In this document: positions 46,988 to 58,239 of the stretch, one piece after another
Position numbering within the stretch: the stretch's first letter is position 1
Layout of the letters: every line of letters begins with the position of its first letter
Assembly: GCA_922989275.2 (NCBI GenBank)
Contig: OV277863.1
Span: forward strand, 51,132,999-51,196,998
Source: Gari tellinella
Taxonomy: Eukaryota; Mollusca; Bivalvia; Cardiida; Psammobiidae
Reading direction: 5' to 3'
Length of the DNA: 64,000 bases
Program-made: the position numbers and the translations under genes
Notes under the pieces: generated by a model
Told to the model about the DNA's origin: nothing
Seen by the model: the letters and a program-made list of their open reading frames with translations, nothing else
Databases searched by the model: none

Positions 46988-47683
46988 ATATGAAGTTTGG
47001 TGACCATAGGTGCAATGATTTGCTCAGAACAGACTTTATTGCAAAACCTTAACACTGACCCTAGAGCTCAAGGTCAAAGCCACCAAACTGTGGTTCATCC
47101 TGGTCTACTCATATTGAGGCACATCAGCAAACAGAGGTTAACAAACAAAAACAAAGCCACCCAACTGCAATGCATCATGGTCTACTCATTGAGGCGCAAC
47201 AGTATATGAAGTTTGGTGACCATTATAAAGGTGCAGTTTTTTGCTTAGAACAGACTTTAACGCAAAACCTTTATGTTGACCCAAGAGGTCAAGGTCAAAG
47301 CGACCAAGTTGCAGTGCATGGTGGTCTACTCATTGAGTACCATTAGCATAATTAATTATGTTTTTAATTATGAAGTTTGGTGACCATAGGTGCAGTCGTT
47401 TACCGTTTATGATATCCAAGTCTTGGACTCCAACACTGGGGGTATAGCATAAGCACCCCTCACTTCGTAGATTTTGGCCATCTGTTTTACCTTTGTCCTG
47501 TATTATTCTACGTAAAAGCTATAAACTGTATTAAAAAAACCTGCTACTTATATGCATTTTAGTGGCCGGTTAACACAGTATTGACTGTTTAATGCAGAAT
47601 TTCCAAACATTTTCAAAGCTTGTCAATTTGTCATTGTTTTTTATTGTATAATAATTGTAACATGGTGAGAAAACTATGAAGTC

Positions 47684-47757
47684 AGACCGGGGCTCGAACC
47701 CGGGACCCCTAATGCTTACAGGGCAAGTGTTCTACCAACTGAACCACGGACTGCTTA
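47684..47757 (-). repeat. tRNA-Thr-like sequence, probably a tRNA-derived repeat
   Basis: On the minus strand, TGGTTCAGTTGG (A box) and GGTTCGAGCCC (B box) flank an anticodon arm CTTGC CCTGTAA GCATT. This suggests anticodon TGT, but with C instead of T at position 33 and a mispaired stem. Acceptor pairing is poor. A second copy with the same flanks lies about 280 bp away, so it is more likely a repeat than a working gene. Confidence 0.6.
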
Positions 47758-47964
47758 CACAAATCTCTCACCATTCAATTATAAACTCAACCCAGCTACA
47801 TATACCCCCTCTACACAAGAACATGTCCCGAATTTTTACTTTAAGAACAGGCTCCAAGAGTTTCTTTTTATTATATTTGTACACTCTGCGAGTTACATAT
47901 TATCCTACGGGTTATTTACGTTGGGCGCCAGATGTACCATGGCAAGAAAAATATACAGCCAGGC

Positions 47965-48038
47965 CGGGGCTCGAACCTGGGACCCCTTGCTTACAGAGCA
48001 AGAGTTCTACCGACTGAAACACTGGGGTGCTTACACAC
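47965..48038 (-). repeat. Second tRNA-Thr-like copy
   Basis: The minus strand has TTTCAGTCGGTAGAACTCTT, anticodon arm CTTGC TCTGTAA GCAAG and GGTTCGAGCCCCGG. The stem is paired, but position 33 is again C. Flanking sequence (CTCTCACCATTCAAT and CATAAACTCAACCC) is shared with the first copy. Confidence 0.6.
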
Positions 48039-48079
48039 ATCTCTCACCATTCAATCATAAACTCAACCCGGCTACATAA

Positions 48080-48979
48080 TTACATGTGTATGTCCTATAT
48101 ACATTTTCTGGTTGTGGATATAAATTAAATCACTCCAATGAAAAAGACTTTCGGTGTCGTCTGCTTTACTTTTGTCCTGTAGTAAATAAAGACATAACAT
48201 GACTGTATCAAACACTGCTATCAGCATGCCAGCCCACCAGTTTTTACAATATGGGTACATGTACCCCTTACTCTTCAATTTGGGATACACAATGTAAATT
48301 TAATGGGTACATATCCAGAAAACCTCATTTTGATACTAAAATGCCTCAGTTTTGTGCATTTTACCCAATACCATGCATTAATATACTGTGTCCGTAGAGT
48401 ATCGTTATCCGAAATTAAGTGATACTTTAAAGGAACGGTCTGAAATGGGTGACTTTTTCCATCACTACGGTAACAAGAAACGCATGCGGCCCTAAATCGC
48501 TCACCTGGTACCCTAGGTTACGGTCATGGTGAGTGACAAATTGGGCAAGTGCTTTGGGAAAAGAAGATTTGTATTTATGCTGCTTTTGTTCAGCCATATC
48601 AGGAAAACCTTAAAAAGCAACTGACCACAGTCATGTTTTTAAGCTAGCAAAATTATTTTAAGAAATCTGGTATGGGGTCACTATTATGGATCATTTGTAT
48701 AAAATTATTTTCAATTTGGACCAGTAATCGGTCTTCACCAGTCTTCACTCATAATCAGCCTTCATAGGTAAATTCACCGCCACCAAATGGCGCCGCCGTT
48801 GTTTGAGGTAGGAAGATTGTTAAAGGAAGATGGCAAAAGGTTAACCATAAATAATTTCTTTCAAATTATTCTTAAATCAGACCAGAAGTTTCACAGAAAA
48901 AGATTTTTACTTAGTATGCATCAGGTAGAACAGTGAAATCTCGATATTAATTTAAACTTAATCTTAACTACACTTAAAG
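48080..48979. other. Spacer with a short LT1-like fragment
   Basis: A hairpin-like CGCTCACCTGGTACCCTAGG ... ATGGTGAGTGA near 48500-48540 resembles LT1 ends. No gene was recognised. Confidence 0.45.
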
Positions 48980-48990
48980 AATTATTCACC

Positions 48991-49273
48991 GGTAGACGTA
49001 GTCGAGGGGTAAAGCACCCGCTTACGACATCAGGGGTTATGAGTTCGATCACCCACCGGACAAAGTCCGTCGGATGAGACTTTATAAACCGAGGTCCGAT
49101 GTATGAGTGCTTTACACTTGGCATCTAAAAGAACAAGATAACTCTTTCGATAATAAGAGCTAAGGGCCTCGCGCCCGGGTTCTCTGTATCCGCTTCCCTC
49201 TCTCGGAGGCGTCCAATTGGCCCATAGATGGCAGAAGCGGACGTTAACAAACAAAATAAATAAATAAATAAAT
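48991..49273 (+). mobile_element. tRNA-derived SINE, Meta-SINE-like body
   Basis: A tRNA-like head (GTAGTCGAGGGGTAAAGCAC, B box GAGTTCGATCACC) is followed by a body with GGATGAGACTTTATAAACCG, AGGTCCGATGTATGAG and CACTTGGCATCTAAAAGAAC, as I recall for the Meta-SINE core. An AAATAAAT tail closes it. Target-site duplication AATTATTCACC (48980-48990) / AATTATTCATC (49274-49284) supports retroposition. Confidence 0.8.
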
Positions 49274-49284
49274 AATTATTCATC

Positions 49285-50060
49285 AAATTGGCCCAATTTA
49301 TGAATTGATATTTTATTCTGTCAGCTTTTTGTTATCTCCTGCAGATGGCGTGAAGAACTCGAAACAATTCTATCAGTTTAACTTCCACACAATTTGATAC
49401 GCTTCAGTTATTTTCTTATTTCAATATACTTAGATAGTACCCATGATGCGATTCATGATACCTGTCCTGAATAAGTATATTACGGCAAACTCTACAGGAC
49501 CTCTCTCCACGGTCCGCTCGCCTCAGGGCGCACAAAGGAGGAGTGACAAATGGCGAACGACAAAGGCATGCATTTTCTCCTAACCACTGCTCAAAGGTGT
49601 CACACGCTTTATTTAGTACAACTTGATATTAGTTTCGTACCGGGAAAAGTCATCATAAAAACAAACCATTTAATACGACTACCCCGTGTTCGCCGGAAAG
49701 GACATAAACCGGAGGAACGTACGTCGTGTTGTTCCTTCATTGTGAAGGTTACACCATTGTTATTCCTGAGGAACCTGCAACAGGCTGGCACTGCACCATA
49801 ATTACATTGGACAAACCTGGGGAACTAACCGGGATAGTCCAGGCAGATCTGGGCTTCATTACCGGTGGTCCACGGGAGGAGACACTGGGAATATGAGAAT
49901 GCAATTCACTTTTCATAAAAGTGTCCCGGTTCACCTGCTATCTTTACCGGTAATTGTACCAGTACCATGACAGTGGGAACGTCACTCAGGCTTAACTGCC
50001 CATGATACAAAAATGGCTGTTAATAAATTAATTTCATTAAATATATCTGAAGGAAGCCTT
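49285..50060. other. Spacer with an unassigned 84-codon ORF
   Basis: The ORF at 49550-49801 (+) is not recognised and has no start context, signal or domain that argues for a gene. GC content is slightly higher at 49500-49980 than in the surroundings. Confidence 0.4.
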
Positions 50061-50068
50061 TATCGATA

Positions 50069-50145
50069 CATAGCCGGGCACAGGGATTCTAACCCAGACC
50101 TCCATCCGTGACAAGGTCTAGAGGTGATTCTTCCAATAAACCACA
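50069..50145 (-). repeat. tRNA-Asp-like relic
   Basis: On the minus strand, CCTTGTCACGGATGGAGGTC and GGGTTAGAATCCC look like an anticodon arm (GTC) and T arm of a tRNA. The acceptor stem is not paired. Probably the head of an old SINE or a tRNA pseudogene. Confidence 0.45.
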
Positions 50146-50309
50146 CAGGCGTTAAGGGCGACAAAAATATTCACAACTTTGAGAATGACTATTTTAAAAC
50201 ATTCTACACAGTCTACACCGTTTATACATGGACTTTCAGTGTTTTTCCTCCTTATATAACTGGTACCTATAAACGGAGGCATTCCCAATTGCCAAAACTG
50301 ACCATTTTT

Positions 50310-51060
50310 CCCAATCTGTGGTAATAAAATTCCCAATGTGGAGAAGTTTGATCAAGTAGAGTTTGTTTTAAGCATCTTTAAACAAATCCTGCTAATACCA
50401 GCTGAAGACCCATACCCTTACAGAGGGTATAATGGGACAATTTATTGCTAGCTGTCAAATTCAGTTTGAATTTTATATAGTCTTAATATAGCCCATACAA
50501 AATTCCCAATTTGACTAAAAACGACGCTAATTTTTCCCAATTTGACTAAAATGACGCAATTTTTTCCCGATTGGCTTGGTACCGGAGTGTAAGTGTAGCT
50601 TGAACTTTTCGGTAAAAACGTTCGATATACGGAGAAAGCTAACTTATCTGACTTTAATGATCCATATACAGTTCCAATAATACAAAACAAAAGCTACGAT
50701 AGGCGTAAAAGCGCTTTAAAGTTTAGTGTTTTGACAAAAAGTTCCGTTAAAATCTTCACGTGTCTGCTCTTCAGATTTTTTTAATGGGAGCGAATCGCAC
50801 ATTTGAGCTAAAACGAATAACTAGCTTGAAAATTTCGGTAGAAAAGTTCGATATACGGAGAAAGCATGAATTAAAATGTACTTATCTGACAATAAATGGT
50901 CCATATACAGGTCCAATAATACAAAACAAAAGCGACGATAGGGGTAAAGACGTTTTAAACTTGAGTATTTTTCGTCATAAACTGATGTCATCTGCTGTTG
51001 TTGTATTTTGAATGGGGGCGAATCGCAAATTTGACCGAAATGGGACAAAATCCTTGACAA
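50310..51060. repeat. Short repeat block with a tandem duplicated segment
   Basis: 50600-50720 and 50822-50965 share AGCTTGAA, GTTCGATATACGGAGAAAGC, CCAATAATACAAAACAAAAG and CGATAGG in order. Upstream, TTCCCAATTTGACTAAAA recurs three times between 50495 and 50570. There is no coding signal. Confidence 0.7.
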
Positions 51061-51599
51061 GGCCATTACACAGAATTAATGAAGGAATAGAATGCAAAGA
51101 GTTTTGACTAACTTATCAGTGAAAAAAGGAGAAAATTGTGGTTCTAAAAGTAGCAATCTATCTATTTGATTTAAAACGGCCGCGAATACAGATTGGGAAA
51201 GGTGATTTTGTATCACGTGACCGATATCAATAAGCCGTGTATTCTTGCGCGATAGAAAAATAGTAACATTTCATGTTAAACCATTACTTTTCAATATCCT
51301 TTACATTGACTTAGTTAGAACGTTTGTAGATCTAGATTTCAAATAGAAATCGGTTTCACTAAGTGTTAGGCCACAGTAAATATCATTTAGAATCAATTAC
51401 ATTGCCCTATATTTTAGGCGCCGCAGCTCACCAATCGGCTCTACCTTTGTAATTTGACACGCGCTACGTACATGTAGCACCCTCTGCTAGTAGCGTTCGA
51501 TGTATTGTTGAGACCAACCTCGAGACTTTAACAACACTGTGTATGTGTCCAAGGACACATCCACAAAAACTGCCATCTTCAGTACACCCTTTAATATAT
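51061..51599. other. Spacer without recognised features
   Basis: Only a small CGCTACGTACATGTAGC stem near 51464 was noticed. Confidence 0.45.
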
Positions 51600-51793
51600 C
51601 CCTTGATTACATAAGTAATTCAACACTTTCGGCGCAATAATTAATCGTGAGGATTTTACCCCCTCGCCGTTGTTTTGTCGTTTGCTTCAATATTGTTGTC
51701 AACAGGATCGTTTCAAAGTTAGATGTAATGTAGTATGACTTAAGAAAATTTGATATGAGTGTCAAACAATTTGGATCCGAACTGTTTGCAATG
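51600..51793. mobile_element. Family B remnant with collapsed hairpin
   Basis: The left words CCCCTCGCCGTTG and GTCGTTTGCTTC are of family B type. The hairpin has shrunk to CAAACAATTTGGATCCGAAC TGTTTG at about 51763-51788. Confidence 0.6.
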
Positions 51794-51802
51794 TCCACTT
51801 TA

Positions 51803-52052
51803 TACAGTGGAGAATCTGTTATTCTTTCCCAATAAACGCGTTTACGCTAAAACTATTATTTGCAGTGCAAACAGTTTGGAGCCAGACCAGACGCCGGGTA
51901 ACCCGGCGTCTGATCAGGCTCCAAACTGTTTGCCACCAAGATAAACATGAACTTTTAGAATCGTCAAAAAGTTGTACTTTTCTACGTTTTAGTGTTTTGC
52001 GTTTGCGTACGTTTGCGTTTAAACGGGAAAGAATAACAGATTCTCCACTGTA
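51803..52052. mobile_element. Family A MITE (copy A6, reversed)
   Basis: Full length, with TIRs and core 1 hairpin (GAGCCAGACCAGACGCCGGG) intact. Confidence 0.95.
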
Positions 52053-52541
52053 CGACGAAAAGGTTAAGCTGTTTGGTTCATAATATGTCTAAAGCGTTTG
52101 ACGGGATATGATCCATATGGTTCATTAATACGCTTTTAACCTAGTGACCTATTTCTTCAAGCTTCAAAGATTCTATTTACCGTAACCTTAATATTTTATT
52201 TTACAGCAATTTGAAGTTACTCTGAGTCTCGTGATATACATTTTGCTATTTATTTTTATAGTGCTGTTACTTTCACTTTCTTGTCGGCTTAAATTAATTA
52301 ACTGCATTAGTTACCGGTAATTGGTATCTGGAGAAATATAACCAGGAATTTATATATTATATAACGTCTGACCTCGTTTCAAATTATTGAAGCCGTTATT
52401 CTTTCTCAATAAACGCGTTTACGCTAAAATTAGTTTTTCCATTGCAAACAGTCCGGCCAACAACGTTTATTCGTACAATTTCGAGACTTATTCGGCCTTA
52501 TGACATTGCAACATTGTACAAACCAAGCACCGTTGTTATCC
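52053..52541. mobile_element. Spacer containing a truncated family A piece
   Basis: At 52396-52452, TTATTCTTTCTCAATAAACG, GTTTACGCTAAAATTAG and GCAAACAGT match the left third of a reversed A element and then stop. The remainder shows no features. Confidence 0.7.
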
Positions 52542-52822
52542 TACAGTGGATAATCTGTTATTCTTTTCCAATAAACGCGTTTACGCTAAAACTATTATTT
52601 GCAGTGCAAACAGTTTGGAGCCAGATCAGACGCCGGGTAACCCGGCGTCTGATCAGGCTCCAAACTTTTTGCCACCAAGATAAACATGAAATATCAGAAT
52701 TGTCCAAAAGTTGTTCTTTTCTACGTTTTAGCGCTTTGCGTTTGCGTTTAAACGGGAAAGAATAACAGATTCTCCACTGTATGACGTCACCAATGACGTA
52801 AGAATAACAGATTCTTCACTGT
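52542..52822. mobile_element. Family A MITE with an extra outer end (copy A8)
   Basis: The A element is 52542-52781, reversed. It is followed by ATGACGTCACCAATGACGTA and a second A-type end (AGAATAACAGATTCTTCACT GTA) up to 52822, the mirror image of the block before copy A1. Confidence 0.9.
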
Positions 52823-53407
52823 AGCTGCTGCATCTGATATTGGTTCTTTTCAGAACCTGTAACTAATACAGCTACATAAAATACTTTAGATGCATGTGGA
52901 TGTCCAACAGCGACTGGGCTTTATCTACACTGTTTGTAATGAAATAAGCCAGGATTTCTAATGACACGGCTCAATTATCGTTGACCTTTCTCATATATGT
53001 ATTTGTGGTCAAACTATTATGGCAGGGTAAACGAGCGCCTGACTTGCCTTCAACCTGTTTGCTTACATCAAAACAATTATCAACGAATTCTACAGGCTGA
53101 CATTTTCTCCATTTATTGCCCTGATTTTACGTTTACCTTCGTTTTAGCGGCTATCAACAACGTCCTCGTCACTTTACTTTTCACTGCTAGTGTTTTAATC
53201 AACAGCATCGTTGTAACACAAAATCAACACTTGAACCCCATTTTTGTAAATACACAGGGTGCCAACTACGTATTTGCATTAAATGTTGTGCTACGATAAC
53301 TTATAGTAGATTTTTTATCGAAGGTAACCTTGTCTGCGTAGGAACTCATTCCATTTTATATACATAGACATCGTAGGAAAACAATTCGTCTAATATACCC
53401 ATACATG
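52823..53407. other. Spacer without recognised features
   Basis: A 100-codon ORF (52997-53299) is partly hydrophobic but not recognisable. Confidence 0.4.
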
Positions 53408-53656
53408 TACAATGGAGAAAACGTTATTCTTTCCGGTTTAAACGCAAAATACGCAAACGCAAAACACTAAAACGTAAAAACGTATAACTTTTGGACAATT
53501 ATGATAATTCATGTTTATCTTGGTGGCAAACAGTTTGGAGCCTGATCAGACGCCGGGTTACCCGGCGTCTGATCTGGCTCCAAACTGTTTGCACTGCAAA
53601 TAATAGTTTTAGCGTAAACGCGTTTATTTGGAAAGAATAACGTTTTCTCTACTGTA
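53408..53656. mobile_element. Family A MITE (copy A9)
   Basis: The ends are slightly diverged (TACAATGGAGAAAACGTTAT); the core 1 hairpin is intact. Confidence 0.95.
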
Positions 53657-53697
53657 TGAGATGTCGTGGCAAAACATATGATGATAATACGTGCAGT

Positions 53698-54165
53698 TAA
53701 CTCCTTCCTGCCTTACGTAGAGTACAATGTTTTTTTGCAAACAGGATGGGACCTGATTACACGCTGTCTCACACGGCGTCTGATCGAAATCCAAACTGTT
53801 TGACACTCATTGCAATATTTCTTAACCCTTTCCCTTATAGAAGCGACTTTTAGCACCTGCATTTTATTCATCCGCTGAAGAAAATAGTTCCAATATAAAC
53901 CGTACTGAATATGTGTCATATTTAATACTTTCCTTATTCTAGCTGGTAATAGCTTAAAGCAGGCTGAACGTAAAGCAGAATGCGCCTTAGGGCGCATTCT
54001 GCTTTACTTTCAACCTGCTTTAAGTAGTCACATATCTTCAATATTATAACTAGGCTATCAGGTAAAGGGTTAATTAAGCCAATATACATAAATTGTAAAT
54101 TTGAGAAATAAAAGTAGACGACACTTGTTTGAAATTGATGACGTCACAGCAGTGAAGGGATAAAG
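53698..54165. mobile_element. Family B MITE (reversed) carrying a nested family C element
   Basis: TTAACTCCTTCCTGCCTTAC and the core 1 hairpin at 53739-53805 precede the insertion; AAAGTAGACGACACTTGTTT, GATGACGTCACAGCAGTGAA and GGGATAAA follow it. The order matches the reverse complement of 41410-41624. Confidence 0.8.
53822..54073. mobile_element. Family C MITE (core 2 hairpin), inserted in B
   Basis: TTAACCCTTTCCCTTATAGA at the left, ATCAGGTAAAGGGTTAA at the right, 252 bp, opposite in orientation to 23498-23749. The hairpin has GAATGCGCCT paired to GGGCGCATTC. The TTAA on both sides is consistent with a piggyBac-type target. Confidence 0.9.
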
Positions 54166-54473
54166 GAAATTACCACTTAAAAATTAAAGCACTAAAATAT
54201 AATATTATTGCAAATTCAAACACGGACAGAAAGTCTCTAGAAACTGCAATTGAATTGTAGTGTCTCTTTCAAATTCCGAGATTCCAGAAACCGGAACTCT
54301 TTGATAATGATGCAAATATCTCGGTTCTATCCATTAATTTTTTCTGCTAATCCATCAAAGAATAAAATGGTGTACAAGTCTTACGTCACATGCGGTTGTT
54401 TTTATACATGCCAATAATTATTCAGATAGCCTCTACAGGAGTGTCCCGTCTTACTGTTGCCATGCTGTTAGTA

Positions 54474-54820
54474 CAGTACTCGCTGCCTAGAATAGCCTTC
54501 CAAATCTTCCAAAAATGTTTGACGCTGTTGCCCAAGCAATGCAATAACGTCTAACTCTGTCATAGCTGCATTGTTGTCTCCTTAAAATGTCATCTGCTCT
54601 TGTTTTTTCTCAAAGGTACACTATGAAAAGTTTGACAGAAAAATACATTATAATTTTCGACAAACAACCAATATCTTGATTCAAGCTGTTTGCAATTGTT
54701 TGCCAAGTCATGCTCAGCACCTCTAAGGTACTAATATTCCCTCCCTATAACAGTTTCCTTCGAACAACACACACAATATGTGTCTCCCTTTGGGTGTTGT
54801 TGAAGAGAAAGAGCATTGTA
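54474..54820. mobile_element. Decayed family F MITE
   Basis: TACAGTACTCGCTGCCTAG at the left, GTTGTTGAAGAGAAAGAGCA TTGTA at the right. Only the right part of the core hairpin is left (TTGATTCAAGCTGTTTGC near 54677). Confidence 0.6.
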
Positions 54821-54893
54821 GACTCTTATCGTAAACGATTGAACACATTTTATAATGGTGTGTGAATACGTAACACCCCTCCTGATTTGGAAG

Positions 54894-55254
54894 TACAATG
54901 TTCCCTTTCTGCAACGACCCTCCCAACGACGATTCCCTCCTTACAACGACATTTGCCGTGGTTCCCTAAACAGAAAAATTATGTCTAACGTTTTTACTGC
55001 TGCAATATCGTCTGCTTAAAATTGTCGTCTGCTAATTGTCTCAAAGTAACATGATGGACATTTTTACGTAATGTTTTTCATGAGAAGTGACAAACAGTTT
55101 GAATCCAGATCAGATGCCGCGTTACGCTGCGTCTGATCTGGATTCAAGCTGTTTGCAAATGTAAGTCATTTTCCCTCTCTATAAGGACTCCCTCTGAACA
55201 ACGCCAATAGTGTTTGTCTCCCATTGGGTGTCGTTATAAAGAGGGAACGCTGTA
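54894..55254. mobile_element. Family F MITE, intact hairpin
   Basis: TACAATGTTCCCTTTCTGCA at the left, GTCGTTATAAAGAGGGAACG CTGTA at the right. The hairpin CAAACAGTTTGAATCCAGAT ... GATCTGGATTCAAGCTGTTT is at about 55091-55155. Confidence 0.85.
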
Positions 55255-55878
55255 TCTCTAAACCAACCTAATTCTATCAATTCTGTAGGGTTCGTTCAGA
55301 AGTTTGATGGCATATCGTTTGACAATAATTCGGACGTAATTTTGAGTACATGACCAATTACAGTTACAGCGAACCAGCTAGAATCTAATAGGGACGACAC
55401 GAACCAACACAAGCGACGGATAATAGGAGGAATACAATTATAAAGATTTAAAAAATATTCCCTGTTTCTACAAACGTGTATTTGGAAACAGTCTTGATCT
55501 GTTCGATCAGAATCTAATCTGCTTACAATTAAAACAAATGTGTCGTTTGTATAAACGCATCAGTTTAATAACGATATGACTGTTAAGAAGATGGCGTCAT
55601 TAATTATTTTTTAATTCTAAGTTATTTTAGAACAAGGATCTAGGCAGGCTGAATTTACTCTGTCATTGTCATGTTCTTATATGTTTTTATATAGTCCTCT
55701 GTGTTGTTTTAGATGAAGAGTTGTTTGCTTAATTAAGTGATGAAACGGTGAATCGCGCAACAAGTGTGAAACAATCTAAATACTCGTGAGACTTCACGTA
55801 CCTCCTCTGCATTTGAAATGGATACAGTTGCATACGACATGTGCTGATGAAATCAATGCTTTGTTCATTAAAAACAAT
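55255..55878. other. Spacer without recognised features
   Basis: No repeat or ORF of note. Confidence 0.45.
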
Positions 55879-56058
55879 AAACCCTTTTCATAAAGAAGCG
55901 TCGTCTGATTCACACATATCGAATAAAGAAAAACCTGAAAATACATTTTGTTATAATTTATAAACTTAAGAGGATTTGAGTTTGAGTTTCAAACAGTTTT
56001 ATCCAGATCAGACACAGTGTAACGCGGCGTCTGATCTGGATCCCTACTGTTTGCGAAT
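55879..56058. mobile_element. Family B MITE remnant
   Basis: The left words AACCCTTTTCATAAAGAAGC and GTCGTCTGATTC are followed by the core 1 hairpin CAAACAGTTTTATCCAGATC ... GATCTGGATCCCTACTGTTT at about 55989-56053. The right TTAA end is missing. Confidence 0.65.
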
Positions 56059-56284
56059 GTCAGCCAAGTGGCACTTTGTACGATAGCAATCGATTTATAC
56101 TTACACTTCGTGCAACGATAGCGGATTTTGCAACCTTTAGAAACAATATCCAGTTGCCTGGCATATTGTAATCTCTCTTTTGTCGTGATAGTGTCAGTTT
56201 CAAACTTATCAAACTTAACTATTGTTTTCAGATGTATTGATAAAACCTTATTCGGTGGCGTTATTTTCGGTGGTTTAATAGTGT

Positions 56285-57410
56285 TATACCCCCATTCCAC
56301 TAGACGGCGATATACGGCGCTCTGCGAGAGCGCCGCAGGTCGTCATTCAGAGCGCCTAGATCGCCAGGAGCGCTACCAGAGCGCAAACGGGTCGCTATCT
56401 GATCTCCATGAGTGCCAATGTCGTCGTCGGTTAACTCCCCTGCACAAAAATCCGTGGCGCTCCGACAAGAACGCCATAAGATCGCTAATTGATCGCCTAA
56501 GTCACCATCGGAACGCTACTTGATCGCCAATATCGTAACTAGAGCGCTATCAGATCACCTTAGAGCGCAACCATCATTTAATAAAGCAAATCAGTAGATA
56601 CTTCGCGCTCCGTGGCGATCTGATAGCGAGTATCTACATTGTAAAATACCCGATAGTATTTTCTATCAATAGATCCAAATTGCATGATGTAACTCGACGT
56701 CTCATACGGATCGAAACTGTTATACACCCATACAATGATGTAACCGAAAAGTGTGTTAATATAATGATGTTGATGTGCGTTAGAACATCTGTAATAACTA
56801 TTAAATGAAAAAACACAGATTTCTGATTACTTGTGGCAGTACGAACGTAATGCAGAAAGCTCTAATAGAAATCGTCTGCATTAGTATGCTACTGCATTAA
56901 GTAGACACATGTCAAAAAGAAAGCAGCTATATGGTAGGTTATTTGCCTAAACATCTGCTAGCGAATCTAAAACGAAAGAGCTCGGCAGAGCGCCACATGT
57001 CTTCATAGTATATTTCCCTGATCAGATAAAGTAGAGCGCTAACAGAGCGGTGACGGATCTCCATCGGTCGCCGACATCGCTATCGGATTTCTTTTGAGCG
57101 CCATATATCGCAGTGGTCGCCATCGAAGCGCCAATAGAGCGCAGTGAGTCGCATCTTAGTCGCCTTTGAGCGCCAACGGAGCGCAATCAGATCATACGAG
57201 AGCGCAACATTTTTTATGAATTTGGGGGCGATCAATGACCATCAAAGCCCTATCGGATATTACAGATCGCTAATTGATCGCCATCGGAGCATTTTCGGAT
57301 CGCAATCGGATCATAAATGCCGTTAGATGGCCTCATCATGAGGCGACCTATGGCGTTCTGTCGGAGCTCGGAGATCGCCATCGAGCGCCGTCTAGTGGAA
57401 TGGGGGTATA
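56285..57410. mobile_element. H element copy 2, uninterrupted
   Basis: Perfect 25-bp TIRs start TATACCCCCATTCCACTAGA. Both arms (56300-56600, 56990-57400) are filled with GATCGCC/GAGCGCC-type words. The AT-rich middle (56640-56930) is shared with 6601-6690 and 9615-9830. There is no transposase. This copy is the reference that exposes the two insertions in copy 1. Confidence 0.9.
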
Positions 57411-57745
57411 AGGCAGAAATGTTGCTATTAAAATTAATATACAATGTAATTGCTTGGTCTAATGTCTTCAACAATTCCAGTTTTGAATTTAGTATTGCCC
57501 TTGTGTTCTCGTAAGGGTTGCATATTTACTAAAATGTTTTATAAAATGACAAACAGTGCATATTCTGATCAGATGTCTCTTTTTAGTGAACTCTTCACAG
57601 GTAAACTGTTTACAAATAAGGCAGATATGCGTACTTATGCCTAATTTCGGTATCTGCACGACAAAGGTAACGCAGAAAGCTCCTAATGGTGCTTTCCGTG
57701 TTATTTTTGTCCTGCATTTAGCTACGACATATTTTACAGGGTGTA
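57411..57745. mobile_element. Debris of G-like and D-like MITEs
   Basis: AAACAGTGCATATTCTGATC near 57552 is half a core 1. At 57658-57725 a core 2-like hairpin (AACGCAGAAAGCTCCTAATG GTGCTTTCCGTGTTATTTT) remains. Confidence 0.5.
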
Positions 57746-57891
57746 TACAGTGGAGAATCTGTTATTCTTTCCCAATAAACACGTTTACGCTAATACTATT
57801 ATTTGCAGTGCAAACAGTTTGGAGCCAGATCAGACGCCGGGTAACCCGGCGTCTGATCAGGCTCCAAACTGTTTGCCACCAAGATAAACAT
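57746..57891. mobile_element. Family A MITE truncated after the hairpin (copy A10)
   Basis: The left TIR and full core 1 hairpin match the other reversed copies. Homology ends at CCACCAAGATAAACA, so the distal ~100 bp and the second TIR are lost. Confidence 0.9.
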
Positions 57892-58239
57892 TGATTATTT
57901 TGGATGCAATAATATGCCATATGGATCAACCCTGTGTACAGTGTTGTATAATTTAATTAAATCCTCCAGCACATAAGGAGATTTCATATCAATATCTAAA
58001 CAAGTGATTAGTACCGGGAAGGGTTTTGGCATTTCAGTTAACATTTAACATCATGCTGTTTTGCAATGAATTAGACGTTTCATAACTAAACGCGTTCGTG
58101 TAAAAACATGTCTTTTGCACCAGGAACTGTCACAGTACTGACGGTAGTGTGTCAAATGCCCCCGAACTGGCTTCCTGTCAGACATAATGCTACCCATTTC
58201 CTTGACTTTTGAAACCTAGATAATCGAATTAAACATGAC

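Larger units (their letters stand above)
44100..47400. repeat. Tandem array J (146-bp unit) with two insertions
   Basis: A unit starting AAGTTTGGTGACCATAGGTG and including ACTGACCCTAGAG, CACCAAACTGCAGTG and GGTCTACTCATTGAGGCGCA recurs at 44137, 44282, 44429 and 44575, and again after each insertion up to 47400. Spacing is about 146 bp. It is interrupted by LT1 copy 2 (44731-46123) and a MITE (46477-46987). Confidence 0.85.

Noticed and set aside
44100..47400. CRISPR array
   Set aside because: Units are about 146 bp, diverged and without unique spacers; the setting is eukaryotic.
47915..47950. LTR retrotransposon end (TTGGGCGCCAGATGTA)
   Set aside because: The word recalls some LTR or primer-binding-site junctions, but no paired LTR, polypurine tract or pol-like ORF was found.
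47684..48038. Functional tRNA-Thr genes
   Set aside because: C at position 33, poor acceptor pairing and shared flanks point to a repeat.
49550..49801. 84-codon ORF in a slightly GC-richer patch
   Set aside because: Not recognised and the start context is not persuasive.
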